6,382 nucleotides of DNA from NCBI GenBank assembly GCA_903886165.1, contig CAISLL010000387.1:1-6382 (forward strand). The letters are read 5' to 3'. The notes beneath the pieces were generated by a model. The model did not search any database. It was given only the letters and a program-made list of their open reading frames with translations, and had not been told where the DNA came from. The stretch's first letter is position 1, and each line of letters begins with the position of its first letter. This document shows positions 1 to 5,249 of the stretch, piece by piece. The position numbers and the translations under genes are program-made. The DNA is from an uncultured beta proteobacterium. Lineage in GTDB: Bacteria > Pseudomonadota > Gammaproteobacteria > Burkholderiales > Burkholderiaceae_C.

Positions 1-534
1 CACTACATCGGCAAAAACGCGTACTCCAATGACGTGGCCGACTACAAGGCTGCCGCCGAGATGCTGGCCAAGGTGCGTAAAGACGTGCGTATTTTCAGTT
101 CGACCATGATCGATGACATTGCGGGCGGCAAGGCGTGTGTGGTGATTGGCTGGTCTGGCGACATCAACATTGCGGCTGGTCGTGCCAAAGAGAACAAGTC
201 CAAGGACGAGATCGAGTCATTGCTGCCGAGCACCGGTGCCCTGATTTTCTTTGACACCATGGCCATCACCAAGGATGCCAAGCACCCGAACAATGCGATG
301 GCGTTCATTGACTTCTACCTGCGTCCTGAAAACGCGGCCCTGATGACCAATGAAATGAACTACCCAACCGCCAACAAGGCGGCGGTCGAGAAGGTCAAGC
401 CCGAGATTGCAGGCAACAAAACCATTTTTGTCGAGGCCGATTATTTCGCCAAGATGATTGCGCCGAGCAGTTTCAGCAACGAGGCGCGGGAAGCCATGGC
501 GACAGCCTACAACGGCTTCAAAAAAGGCAAGTAA
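1..534 (+). CDS. potF: Putrescine-binding periplasmic protein PotF, 3' part (5' end outside window)
   Basis: This is the solute-binding subunit of a polyamine ABC importer. It captures putrescine in the periplasm and delivers it to the PotH-PotI permease. The frame is open from base 1, so 177 C-terminal residues are visible of roughly 365 usual for the family; the signal peptide and first lobe are missing. The GTG at 34 is an internal valine, not a start. Visible residues match, without gaps, positions I recall as ligand contacts in E. coli PotF: Trp51 and Asp54 (W244, D247) in GWSGD, Phe83 and Asp85 (F276, D278) in IFFDTMA, and Tyr121 (Y314) before PTANKAA. This pattern favours putrescine over the spermidine-type PotD, which is inference. 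The protein ends in a Lys-rich tail. The gene is followed by a strong terminator and then potGHI. Confidence 0.9.
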   Translation, partial: HYIGKNAYSNDVADYKAAAEMLAKVRKDVRIFSSTMIDDIAGGKACVVIGWSGDINIAAGRAKENKSKDEIESLLPSTGALIFFDTMAITKDAKHPNNAMAFIDFYLRPENAALMTNEMNYPTANKAAVEKVKPEIAGNKTIFVEADYFAKMIAPSSFSNEAREAMATAYNGFKKGK

Positions 535-556
535 GTCGTAGCCTTGAGGGAACACG

Positions 557-596
557 GGGCTGTTTGTACACGCTGTATAAACAGCCCTTTTTCTTT
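557..596 (+). terminator. Strong rho-independent terminator after potF
   Basis: Bases 557-570 pair with 574-587 to give a 14-bp stem with one G-U pair (566/578) and a 3-nt loop CGC. The stem base is GGGCTGTTT/AAACAGCCC. It is followed directly by five T, one C and three T (588-596). It begins 22 bp after the potF stop. The structure is read directly from the sequence; in vivo efficiency is inferred. Confidence 0.9.
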
Positions 597-600
597 AGAG

Positions 601-693
601 CTTACGCAAAACTGCCCCAACGTCCTTGCGCCTTCTTGCCGTACGTCCGCACTGTATGCGGCGAAGTGCCGGGCTGGGACAATTTTTCGTGAG
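601..693. repeat. Candidate 93-bp inverted-repeat intergenic element
   Basis: The ends form an imperfect inverted repeat: CTTACGCAAAA at 601-611 against TTTTTCGTGAG at 683-693, matching at 9 of 11 positions with one further G-U pair. Pairing can continue inward with a bulge (613-617 with 676-681). The interior has its own helix, CTTC-GCCG at 632-641 against CGGCGAAG at 659-666 with a TT bulge, and also an alternative hairpin CCGCA/TGCGG (647-651/657-661). No open frame here looks like a gene. The style recalls short dispersed intergenic repeats of Comamonadaceae, but that is memory and cannot be tested from one copy. It could also be an RNA leader of potG. Confidence 0.4.
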
Positions 694-718
694 TCCTGTT
701 CTTGTGGTGTGTTCGTTT

Positions 719-723
719 TAAGG
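719..723 (+). promoter_or_regulatory. Ribosome binding site deciding the potG start
   Basis: TAAGG lies 7 nt before the ATG at 731. It is only 1 nt from the in-frame ATG at 725, too close to serve it. This favours 731 as the true start. Confidence 0.7.
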
Positions 724-730
724 GATGTCC

Positions 731-1831
731 ATGGCTGACGTTGATTCCAAAAAAAATTACCTCGTCACCGAGAAACTGGTCAAGCGTTTTGACGAAGCGG
801 TGGCGGTTGACGAGGTCAACCTTTCGATCAAAAAGGGCGAGATTTTTGCCTTGCTTGGCAGCTCGGGTTGTGGCAAGTCCACGCTGCTGCGCATGTTGGC
901 CGGGTTTGAGACACCCACTTCCGGGCGCATTTTGCTCGCCGGGCAGGACGTGGCCAAACTGGCTCCCTACGAGCGACCGTTCAACATGATGTTTCAGTCG
1001 TATGCGCTGTTTCCGCATCTGGATATCTGGGAAAACATTGCCTTCGGCCTAAAGCGCGAGGGTCTGCCCAAGGCCGACATCACCCAGCGGGTGGGTGAAA
1101 TGCTTGACCTGGTGCAACTCGGCACCTACGCCAAGCGCAAGCCTCATCAGCTCTCGGGCGGGCAGCAGCAGCGGGTCGCGCTGGCGCGCAGTCTGGCCAA
1201 AAAACCCAAGGTGCTGTTGCTGGACGAACCACTGGGCGCCCTGGACAAAAAACTTCGCGAGCAGACCCAGTTTGAGCTGGTCAACATCATCGAAAAGGTG
1301 GGTGTGACCTGTGTCATGGTGACACACGACCAGGAAGAGGCCATGACGATGGCCGGGCGCATTGCCGTCATGAGCAAGGGCCGGGTGCTTCAGGTGGGCT
1401 CGCCCGAAGAGGTGTACGAGCACCCCTCCAGCCGTTTTGTGGCGGACTTCATCGGCAACGTGAACCTGTTTGACGGCAAGCTCAGTCTGGACCAGCCTGA
1501 CCGCTGTGCGGTAAAGACCGCGATTGGCGAGATTCATGTCGGTCACGGGGTCAGCGGTGCGTTGAACATGCCGGTCGCAATTGCGGTGCGTCCCGAAAAA
1601 ATCGAGATCAGCAAAGAGAAACCGGCAGTGGACCACAACCTGTTCGCTGGCAAAGTCAAGGAAATTGCTTATTTCGGTTCCTACAACACCTTCATCGTCA
1701 AGGCCACGGATGGCTCGCGCGTGAAGATCACCGAGGCCAACACATCCCGCCACGAACTCAGCCACATCACCTGGGAAGACGATGTGTACTTCTGGTGGAG
1801 CGACCGCGCTGGCGTGGTGCTGCGCGATTGA
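731..1831 (+). CDS. potG: Polyamine ABC transporter ATP-binding protein PotG
   Basis: This is the cytoplasmic ATPase that powers polyamine import through PotH-PotI. From the 731 start it has 366 residues, normal for the family (E. coli PotG is somewhat longer). The nucleotide-binding domain is complete: Walker A GSSGCGKST (43-51), Q-loop Gln89 in MMFQSYALFPH, signature LSGGQ (141-145), Walker B VLLLDEP (161-167, catalytic Glu166), D-loop GALD, and switch His199 in MVTHD. The C-terminal part (about 235-366) carries a TOBE-type regulatory domain with the usual AVRPEKIEIS stretch near 285-294. MalK-like sugar ATPases share this architecture, but the flanking potF, potH and potI genes settle the assignment. 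An in-frame ATG at 725 is the alternative start. The stop is 11 bp before potH, so potG, potH and potI are probably co-transcribed. Transcription must start downstream of the 557-596 terminator or read through it. Confidence 0.93.
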   Translation: MADVDSKKNYLVTEKLVKRFDEAVAVDEVNLSIKKGEIFALLGSSGCGKSTLLRMLAGFETPTSGRILLAGQDVAKLAPYERPFNMMFQSYALFPHLDIWENIAFGLKREGLPKADITQRVGEMLDLVQLGTYAKRKPHQLSGGQQQRVALARSLAKKPKVLLLDEPLGALDKKLREQTQFELVNIIEKVGVTCVMVTHDQEEAMTMAGRIAVMSKGRVLQVGSPEEVYEHPSSRFVADFIGNVNLFDGKLSLDQPDRCAVKTAIGEIHVGHGVSGALNMPVAIAVRPEKIEISKEKPAVDHNLFAGKVKEIAYFGSYNTFIVKATDGSRVKITEANTSRHELSHITWEDDVYFWWSDRAGVVLRD

Positions 1832-1832
1832 C

Positions 1833-1836
1833 GGAG
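1833..1836 (+). promoter_or_regulatory. Ribosome binding site of potH
   Basis: GGAG sits 6 nt before the ATG at 1843 and just after the potG stop. It supports 1843 over an upstream in-frame GTG at 1795 inside potG. Confidence 0.65.
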
Positions 1837-1842
1837 CAGGCC

Positions 1843-2760
1843 ATGGCAAATTTCACCCTGCCCATGCCCGGCAAACGCTTTGTGATAAGCGTGCCCTATG
1901 TCTGGCTGATTGCATTTTTTCTGCTGCCGTTTTTGATCCTGCTCTACATCAGTTTTGTGGACATGGGCAACGACATCTCGCCTTTCAAGCCGCTCTGGGA
2001 TTCCAGCACCGGGCTGATCCACCTGAAATACGAAAACTACTGGTCCATTTTTCGTACGACCGACGGCGGTCAGCTATTTCAGACCATTTACATCGAAGCC
2101 TATGTGCGCTCAATCTGGTATGCGTTGTGTACGGCTGTGTTGTGTCTGGTGATCGGTTACCCGTTTTCCTATTTCATCGCGCGCTCCAAGCCGAGCGTGC
2201 GTCCGGCGCTGTTGATGATGGTGATGCTGCCATTCTGGACCTCTTTTTTGCTGCGTGTCTACGCCTGGAAGGGCATTCTGGCGGACCAGGGTCTGGTGAA
2301 CCAGGCCCTGCTGGCCTTGGGCTTGATCACTGAACCGATCCAGATGCTCTATACCAATGTGTCGATGCTGGTGGGCATGACCTATGTGTATCTGCCCTTC
2401 ATGGTGCTGCCGCTTTACGCCAACCTGGTCAAGATGGACTTTCGTTTGCTGGAGGCCGCCCATGACCTGGGCGCCTCGCCGTTCAAGGCTTTCTGGCTGG
2501 TGACGGTGCCGCTTTCCAAGGCCGGCATCATTGCCGGCTTCATGCTGGTGTTCATCCCGTCGGTGGGTGAGTTTGTGATTCCGTCGCTGCTGGGTGGGCC
2601 GGAAAACATCATGATCGGCCGTGTGGTGTGGGACGAGATGTTCACCAGCAACAACTGGCCGCGCGCCACAGCGCTGGCTGTGGTCATGATCGGCTTGATC
2701 GTGGTGCCATTGGCCATTTACTACCACTACACCGGCGATGCAGCCGAGCCAAAAGCCTGA
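1843..2760 (+). CDS. potH: Polyamine ABC transporter permease PotH
   Basis: This is one of the two inner-membrane permeases that form the polyamine channel with PotI. It has 305 residues against about 317 in E. coli PotH. Six hydrophobic segments fit membrane helices at about 18-39, 91-113, 121-141, 172-194, 227-249 and 275-296. A large periplasmic loop (about 40-90) follows the first helix, as is typical of the PotB/PotH branch. The EAA loop that docks onto the ATPase is EAAHDLGASPFKAFWLVTVP (204-223), with the invariant Gly210. The segment FIPSVGEFVIPSLLGGP (238-254) is characteristic of PotB/PotH-type permeases. The start is MANFTLP, chosen from the GGAG site; starting at GTG 1795 would add 16 residues encoded inside potG. 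Only 10 bp separate its stop from potI. Confidence 0.93.
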   Translation: MANFTLPMPGKRFVISVPYVWLIAFFLLPFLILLYISFVDMGNDISPFKPLWDSSTGLIHLKYENYWSIFRTTDGGQLFQTIYIEAYVRSIWYALCTAVLCLVIGYPFSYFIARSKPSVRPALLMMVMLPFWTSFLLRVYAWKGILADQGLVNQALLALGLITEPIQMLYTNVSMLVGMTYVYLPFMVLPLYANLVKMDFRLLEAAHDLGASPFKAFWLVTVPLSKAGIIAGFMLVFIPSVGEFVIPSLLGGPENIMIGRVVWDEMFTSNNWPRATALAVVMIGLIVVPLAIYYHYTGDAAEPKA

Positions 2761-2762
2761 GG
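2759..2762 (+). promoter_or_regulatory. Ribosome binding site of potI, overlapping the potH stop
   Basis: GAGG shares two bases with the potH TGA (2758-2760) and lies 8 nt before the ATG at 2771. This arrangement suggests translational coupling and favours 2771 over an in-frame ATG at 2738 within potH. Confidence 0.55.
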
Positions 2763-2770
2763 CCCCAGCC

Positions 2771-3631
2771 ATGAAACATTTTCTGAATCAGAACTTCGGC
2801 AAGGCATGGATGGGCCTGACCTTTCTGTTCCTGTATCTGCCACTGTTTTTTATGATGGTCTTTTCCTTCAACAGCACCCGGCAAGACGCGCAGTTCACCG
2901 GGTTTTCGCTGCGCTGGTACGAGGCGCTCACGCGTGACACCAAGATCGTTGATGGCTTCTGGCTGTCCATCAAGGTCGCCACAACCGCGGGTGTGGCTTC
3001 GGCCGTGCTCGCCACCTTTGCCGCATTTGTGCTGGTGCGTTACCGGCGCTTCACTGGCCGAACGCTGTTTTCCGGCATGGTGAACGCGCCACTGGTGATG
3101 CCCGAGGTGGTGATCGGCCTGTCATTGCTGCTCCTGATGGTGGGGGTGCAGAATGCCTTTGGCTGGCCGCAGCGCGGCATGTTGACGATTGTGCTGGGGC
3201 ACACGTTGCTGGGCATGGCTTACGGCATGGTGGTGATCCAGTCGCGGCTGCTGGAGATGGACCGCTCCATTGAAGAAGCGGCCATGGACTTGGGGGCCAA
3301 GCCGTTTCAGGTGTTTTTCCTGATCACCATGCCCAACATCCTGCCAGCCATCTTTGCCGCCTATTTGCTCGCCTTCACCCTGTCATTTGACGACGTGGTG
3401 ATATCAGAATTTTTGTCCGGTCCTGGCATCAACACCCTGCCACAAGTCATTTTTGGGTACGCAAGGCGCGGCATCAATCCGACCATTTATGCCGCAGCCA
3501 CGCTGTTGATCATGGCGGTGACCGGGGTGGTTATTGGTTACAGCGTGTGGGTGGCACGCCAGACCCGGCGGCGCGAGCGTGAGATTGCCGCCGCTACCCG
3601 GGTCGATGTGGCTGCACTGCAAACACGCTGA
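2771..3631 (+). CDS. potI: Polyamine ABC transporter permease PotI
   Basis: This is the second inner-membrane permease of the polyamine importer, partner of PotH. It has 286 residues, close to E. coli PotI (281). Predicted membrane helices lie near 13-35, 65-89, 104-126, 137-158, 189-214 and 240-262. The EAA loop EAAMDLGAKPFQVFFLITMP spans 169-188 with Gly175. The family-typical segment SFDDVVISEFLSGPG is at 205-219. The C-terminal tail after the last helix is rich in Arg (RQTRRRERE), in line with a cytoplasmic end under the positive-inside rule. Starting at ATG 2738 would add 11 residues and overlap potH; the GAGG spacing makes 2771 more likely. It is the last gene of the tight potGHI group: a 68-bp gap follows, much longer than the gaps before it. 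Confidence 0.93.
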   Translation: MKHFLNQNFGKAWMGLTFLFLYLPLFFMMVFSFNSTRQDAQFTGFSLRWYEALTRDTKIVDGFWLSIKVATTAGVASAVLATFAAFVLVRYRRFTGRTLFSGMVNAPLVMPEVVIGLSLLLLMVGVQNAFGWPQRGMLTIVLGHTLLGMAYGMVVIQSRLLEMDRSIEEAAMDLGAKPFQVFFLITMPNILPAIFAAYLLAFTLSFDDVVISEFLSGPGINTLPQVIFGYARRGINPTIYAAATLLIMAVTGVVIGYSVWVARQTRRREREIAAATRVDVAALQTR

Positions 3632-3642
3632 TTCAAGCTTTT

Positions 3643-3670
3643 TTGAGCTGTAGACCTCGTACTAATTAAT
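3643..3670 (+). promoter_or_regulatory. Weak candidate promoter before the aldehyde dehydrogenase gene
   Basis: The gap 3632-3699 is AT-rich compared with its surroundings. TTGAGC (3643-3648) could be a -35 box and ATTAAT (3665-3670) a -10 box with 16 bp between, each matching 4 of 6 consensus bases. A perfect 10-bp palindrome TAATTAATTA (3663-3672) overlaps the -10 box and could be an operator or simply AT-rich sequence. No convincing terminator follows potI: a 4-bp TCAA/TTGA stem at 3633-3646 is too short. Confidence 0.25.
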
Positions 3671-3687
3671 TATGTTGCTATTTATTT

Positions 3688-3693
3688 TAAGGA
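3688..3693 (+). promoter_or_regulatory. Ribosome binding site deciding the aldehyde dehydrogenase start
   Basis: TAAGGA is followed by three consecutive in-frame start codons: TTG 3694, ATG 3697 and ATG 3700. Spacing is 0, 3 and 6 nt respectively, so ATG 3700 is the best placed. Confidence 0.7.
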
Positions 3694-3699
3694 TTGATG

Positions 3700-5169
3700 A
3701 TGTCGACAAACCACTATGACGGCCGCGCCTTGATCAATGGGCAGCGGGTCGTTGCGCTCGATGGTCAGACCTTTGACTGCTTCTCCCCGGTGGACGGGCG
3801 CTTGCTGACGCAAGTCGCGCGTTGCGGTCAGGCAGACGTGGACTTGGCGGTAGCTGCAGGCCGGGCGGCGTTTGAAGACCGGTGCTGGTCTGGCATGGCA
3901 CCGGCCGCGCGCAAACGCATCATGATCAAGTTTGCCGACCAGTTGCTGGCGCACGCCGACGAGTTGGCGCTGATGGAAACGCTCGACATGGGCAAACCCA
4001 TCAAGTACGCCAGGGCAGTGGACGTCAACAGCGCCGCCAACTGCCTGCGCTGGTACGGCGAGGCAGTGGACAAGATTTACGATGAAATTGCACCGACCGC
4101 CAGCACCGCGCTGGCGTTGATTCAGCGCGAGCCAATGGGTGTGGTCGGGGTCATCGTGCCCTGGAACTACCCGATGATCATGGCCGCCTGGAAGATCGCG
4201 CCAGCCTTGGCTGCCGGCAACTCGGTGGTGCTCAAGCCCAGCGAAAAGTCGCCCCTGACCGCGCTGCGCCTGGCCGAACTGGCGCTTGACGCCGGCATTC
4301 CGCCGGGTGTCTTCAACGTGGTGCCCGGTTTCGGGCCGGAGGCTGGCTCACCCTTGGCGCTGCACATGGACGTGGATTGCATTGCGTTCACAGGCTCCAC
4401 CCGCATTGGCAAACAAATCCATGTGATGGCGGGGCAAAGCAACCTGAAACGTGCCTGGACCGAACTTGGGGGCAAGTCGCCCAACATCGTGTTTGCGGAC
4501 TGCCCGGATCTGGACAAGGCGGTGGAAGCGGCTGTGGGCAGCATCTTCTTCAATCAGGGCGAAAGTTGCAACGCGCCCTCACGGCTGTTTGTCGAGGCCA
4601 GCATTCGTGACCAGTTTCTGGAAAAAGCAGTGGCTTTGGTGCCGGGCTACGCGCCGGGCAACCCGCTGGATCAGGCCACGGTGATGGGGGCCATCGTCGA
4701 CCAAACGCAAATGGCGTCGGTGCTGCGCTACATCGAACTCGGCAAACAAGAGGGCGCTGCCTTGCTGGCAGGTGGTGAGCAGGCGCTGCGTGACACCGGG
4801 GGCTTTTATGTCCAACCCACCGTCTTTGCAGGTGTCACCGGGGACATGACGATTGCCCGAGAGGAAATATTTGGCCCGGTGCTCTCGGTCTTGTCGTTTA
4901 CCGACGCGGCTGATGTCGTCAAACAGGCCAACCAAAGCGTCTATGGCCTGCAGGCGGCTGTTTGGACGCGTGACATCAATAAGGCGATGGGAGTGGCGCG
5001 TGCGATACGCGCCGGCACCGTACATGTGAACCAGTACGACGAAGATGACATCACCGTGCCCTTTGGTGGCTACAAACAAAGTGGGGTAGGGCGTGACAAG
5101 TCCTTGCACGCGTTTGATAAATACACCGAGACCAAAACCACCTGGATCCGGATCGACTCACCTGTTTGA
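3700..5169 (+). CDS. puuC: PuuC-like NAD(P)+-dependent aldehyde dehydrogenase
   Basis: This enzyme probably oxidises gamma-glutamyl-gamma-aminobutyraldehyde, or a free aminoaldehyde, to the acid in polyamine breakdown in the cytoplasm. At 489 residues it is close to E. coli PuuC (495), and it resembles PuuC along its length, including LDMGKPI, DKIYDE, ALHMDVD and KSLHAFDKYTE. Catalytic features are complete: Asn156 in PWNYP (oxyanion hole), Lys179 in LKPSEKSP (cofactor), the Rossmann segment FTGSTRIGK around Gly232, general base Glu255 in ELGGKSPNIVF, nucleophile Cys290 in NQGESCNAPSR, and Glu389 in EEIFGPV. The C-terminal PFGGYKQSGVGRDK oligomerisation segment is intact. The exact aldehyde cannot be read from sequence; related enzymes act on many aldehydes. 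Its place between the importer and a GS-fold ligase favours a gamma-glutamylated polyamine intermediate. Three stacked start codons are present; 3700 fits the TAAGGA site best. Confidence 0.88.
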   Translation: MSTNHYDGRALINGQRVVALDGQTFDCFSPVDGRLLTQVARCGQADVDLAVAAGRAAFEDRCWSGMAPAARKRIMIKFADQLLAHADELALMETLDMGKPIKYARAVDVNSAANCLRWYGEAVDKIYDEIAPTASTALALIQREPMGVVGVIVPWNYPMIMAAWKIAPALAAGNSVVLKPSEKSPLTALRLAELALDAGIPPGVFNVVPGFGPEAGSPLALHMDVDCIAFTGSTRIGKQIHVMAGQSNLKRAWTELGGKSPNIVFADCPDLDKAVEAAVGSIFFNQGESCNAPSRLFVEASIRDQFLEKAVALVPGYAPGNPLDQATVMGAIVDQTQMASVLRYIELGKQEGAALLAGGEQALRDTGGFYVQPTVFAGVTGDMTIAREEIFGPVLSVLSFTDAADVVKQANQSVYGLQAAVWTRDINKAMGVARAIRAGTVHVNQYDEDDITVPFGGYKQSGVGRDKSLHAFDKYTETKTTWIRIDSPV

Positions 5170-5172
5170 GTC

Positions 5173-5200
5173 AGCGGCCTCTCGTGGAGGCGCTTTATTA
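5173..5200 (+). terminator. Possible weak intrinsic terminator or attenuator after puuC
   Basis: AGCG (5173-5176) pairs with CGCT (5191-5194), then, past a bulged G5177, CCTC (5178-5181) pairs with GAGG (5187-5190) around the loop TCGTG. This gives 8 GC-rich pairs. The tail is only TTTATTA, with three or four U before an A, so termination may be partial. It lies 4 bp after the puuC stop and could lower expression of the downstream ligase gene relative to puuC. Confidence 0.4.
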
Positions 5201-5203
5201 ACC

Positions 5204-5239
5204 ATAGCTGCTTGCGCTTATTCTACAAGGGCTAAAAGG
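5204..5239. repeat. Comamonadaceae-type intergenic repeat-like hairpin
   Basis: This 36-bp stretch forms a nested imperfect hairpin: TAGC (5205-5208) with GCTA (5231-5234) outside, and CTTG (5211-5214) with CAAG (5226-5229) inside. From memory, sequences of the form ATAGCTGCTTGCGC followed by a short spacer and AAGGGCTA recur between genes in Comamonadaceae genomes. Only one copy is present here, so the repeat status cannot be shown from this window. Its right end (AAAAGG) lies 10 nt before the next start codon and may supply that gene's ribosome binding site. Confidence 0.5.
5234..5239 (+). promoter_or_regulatory. Likely ribosome binding site of the GS-family gene
   Basis: AAAAGG lies 10 nt before ATG 5250, a rather long spacing. 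It sits at the right edge of the repeat-like hairpin, whose outer arm GCTA shares A5234. A perfect 12-bp palindrome GGTA-AAAA-TACC (5238-5249) fills the space up to the start codon and overlaps the GG of the site. A hairpin there could hinder ribosome access, though its stem has only 4 bp. Confidence 0.45.
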
Positions 5240-5249
5240 TAAAAATACC

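Noticed and set aside
544..738. Small open frame in the potF-potG gap
   Set aside because: It runs through the terminator hairpin and the inverted-repeat element, has no convincing ribosome binding site and resembles nothing I recognise.
1049..1849. Long open frame on the - strand (266 codons) opposite potG
   Set aside because: It lies wholly antisense to a complete ABC ATPase with all its motifs, its translation is rich in His, Gln and Val without any recognisable domain, and it is explained by codon bias of the + strand gene.
1782..2333. Alternative + strand frame overlapping the start of potH
   Set aside because: It is out of frame with the clear PotH membrane protein, and its Cys/His-rich translation shows no domain.
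2110..2772. Open frame on the - strand opposite potH
   Set aside because: The translation is strongly His/Gln-rich, as expected when hydrophobic membrane-helix codons are read in reverse. No domain is visible.
3631..3650. AAGCTTTTTTGAGCT as a terminator after potI
   Set aside because: The pairing segments are only about 4 bp and the T-run lies inside the loop rather than after a stem.
4579..5109. Open frames on the - strand opposite puuC (also 4167-4553)
   Set aside because: They are antisense to intact catalytic regions of the dehydrogenase and have no recognisable protein features or ribosome binding site.
5212..5240. TTGCGC as a -35 box for a promoter of the GS-family gene
   Set aside because: At suitable spacing the downstream sequence is AAAAGG or AAAAAG-like, not a -10 box, and the region is better explained by the hairpin.
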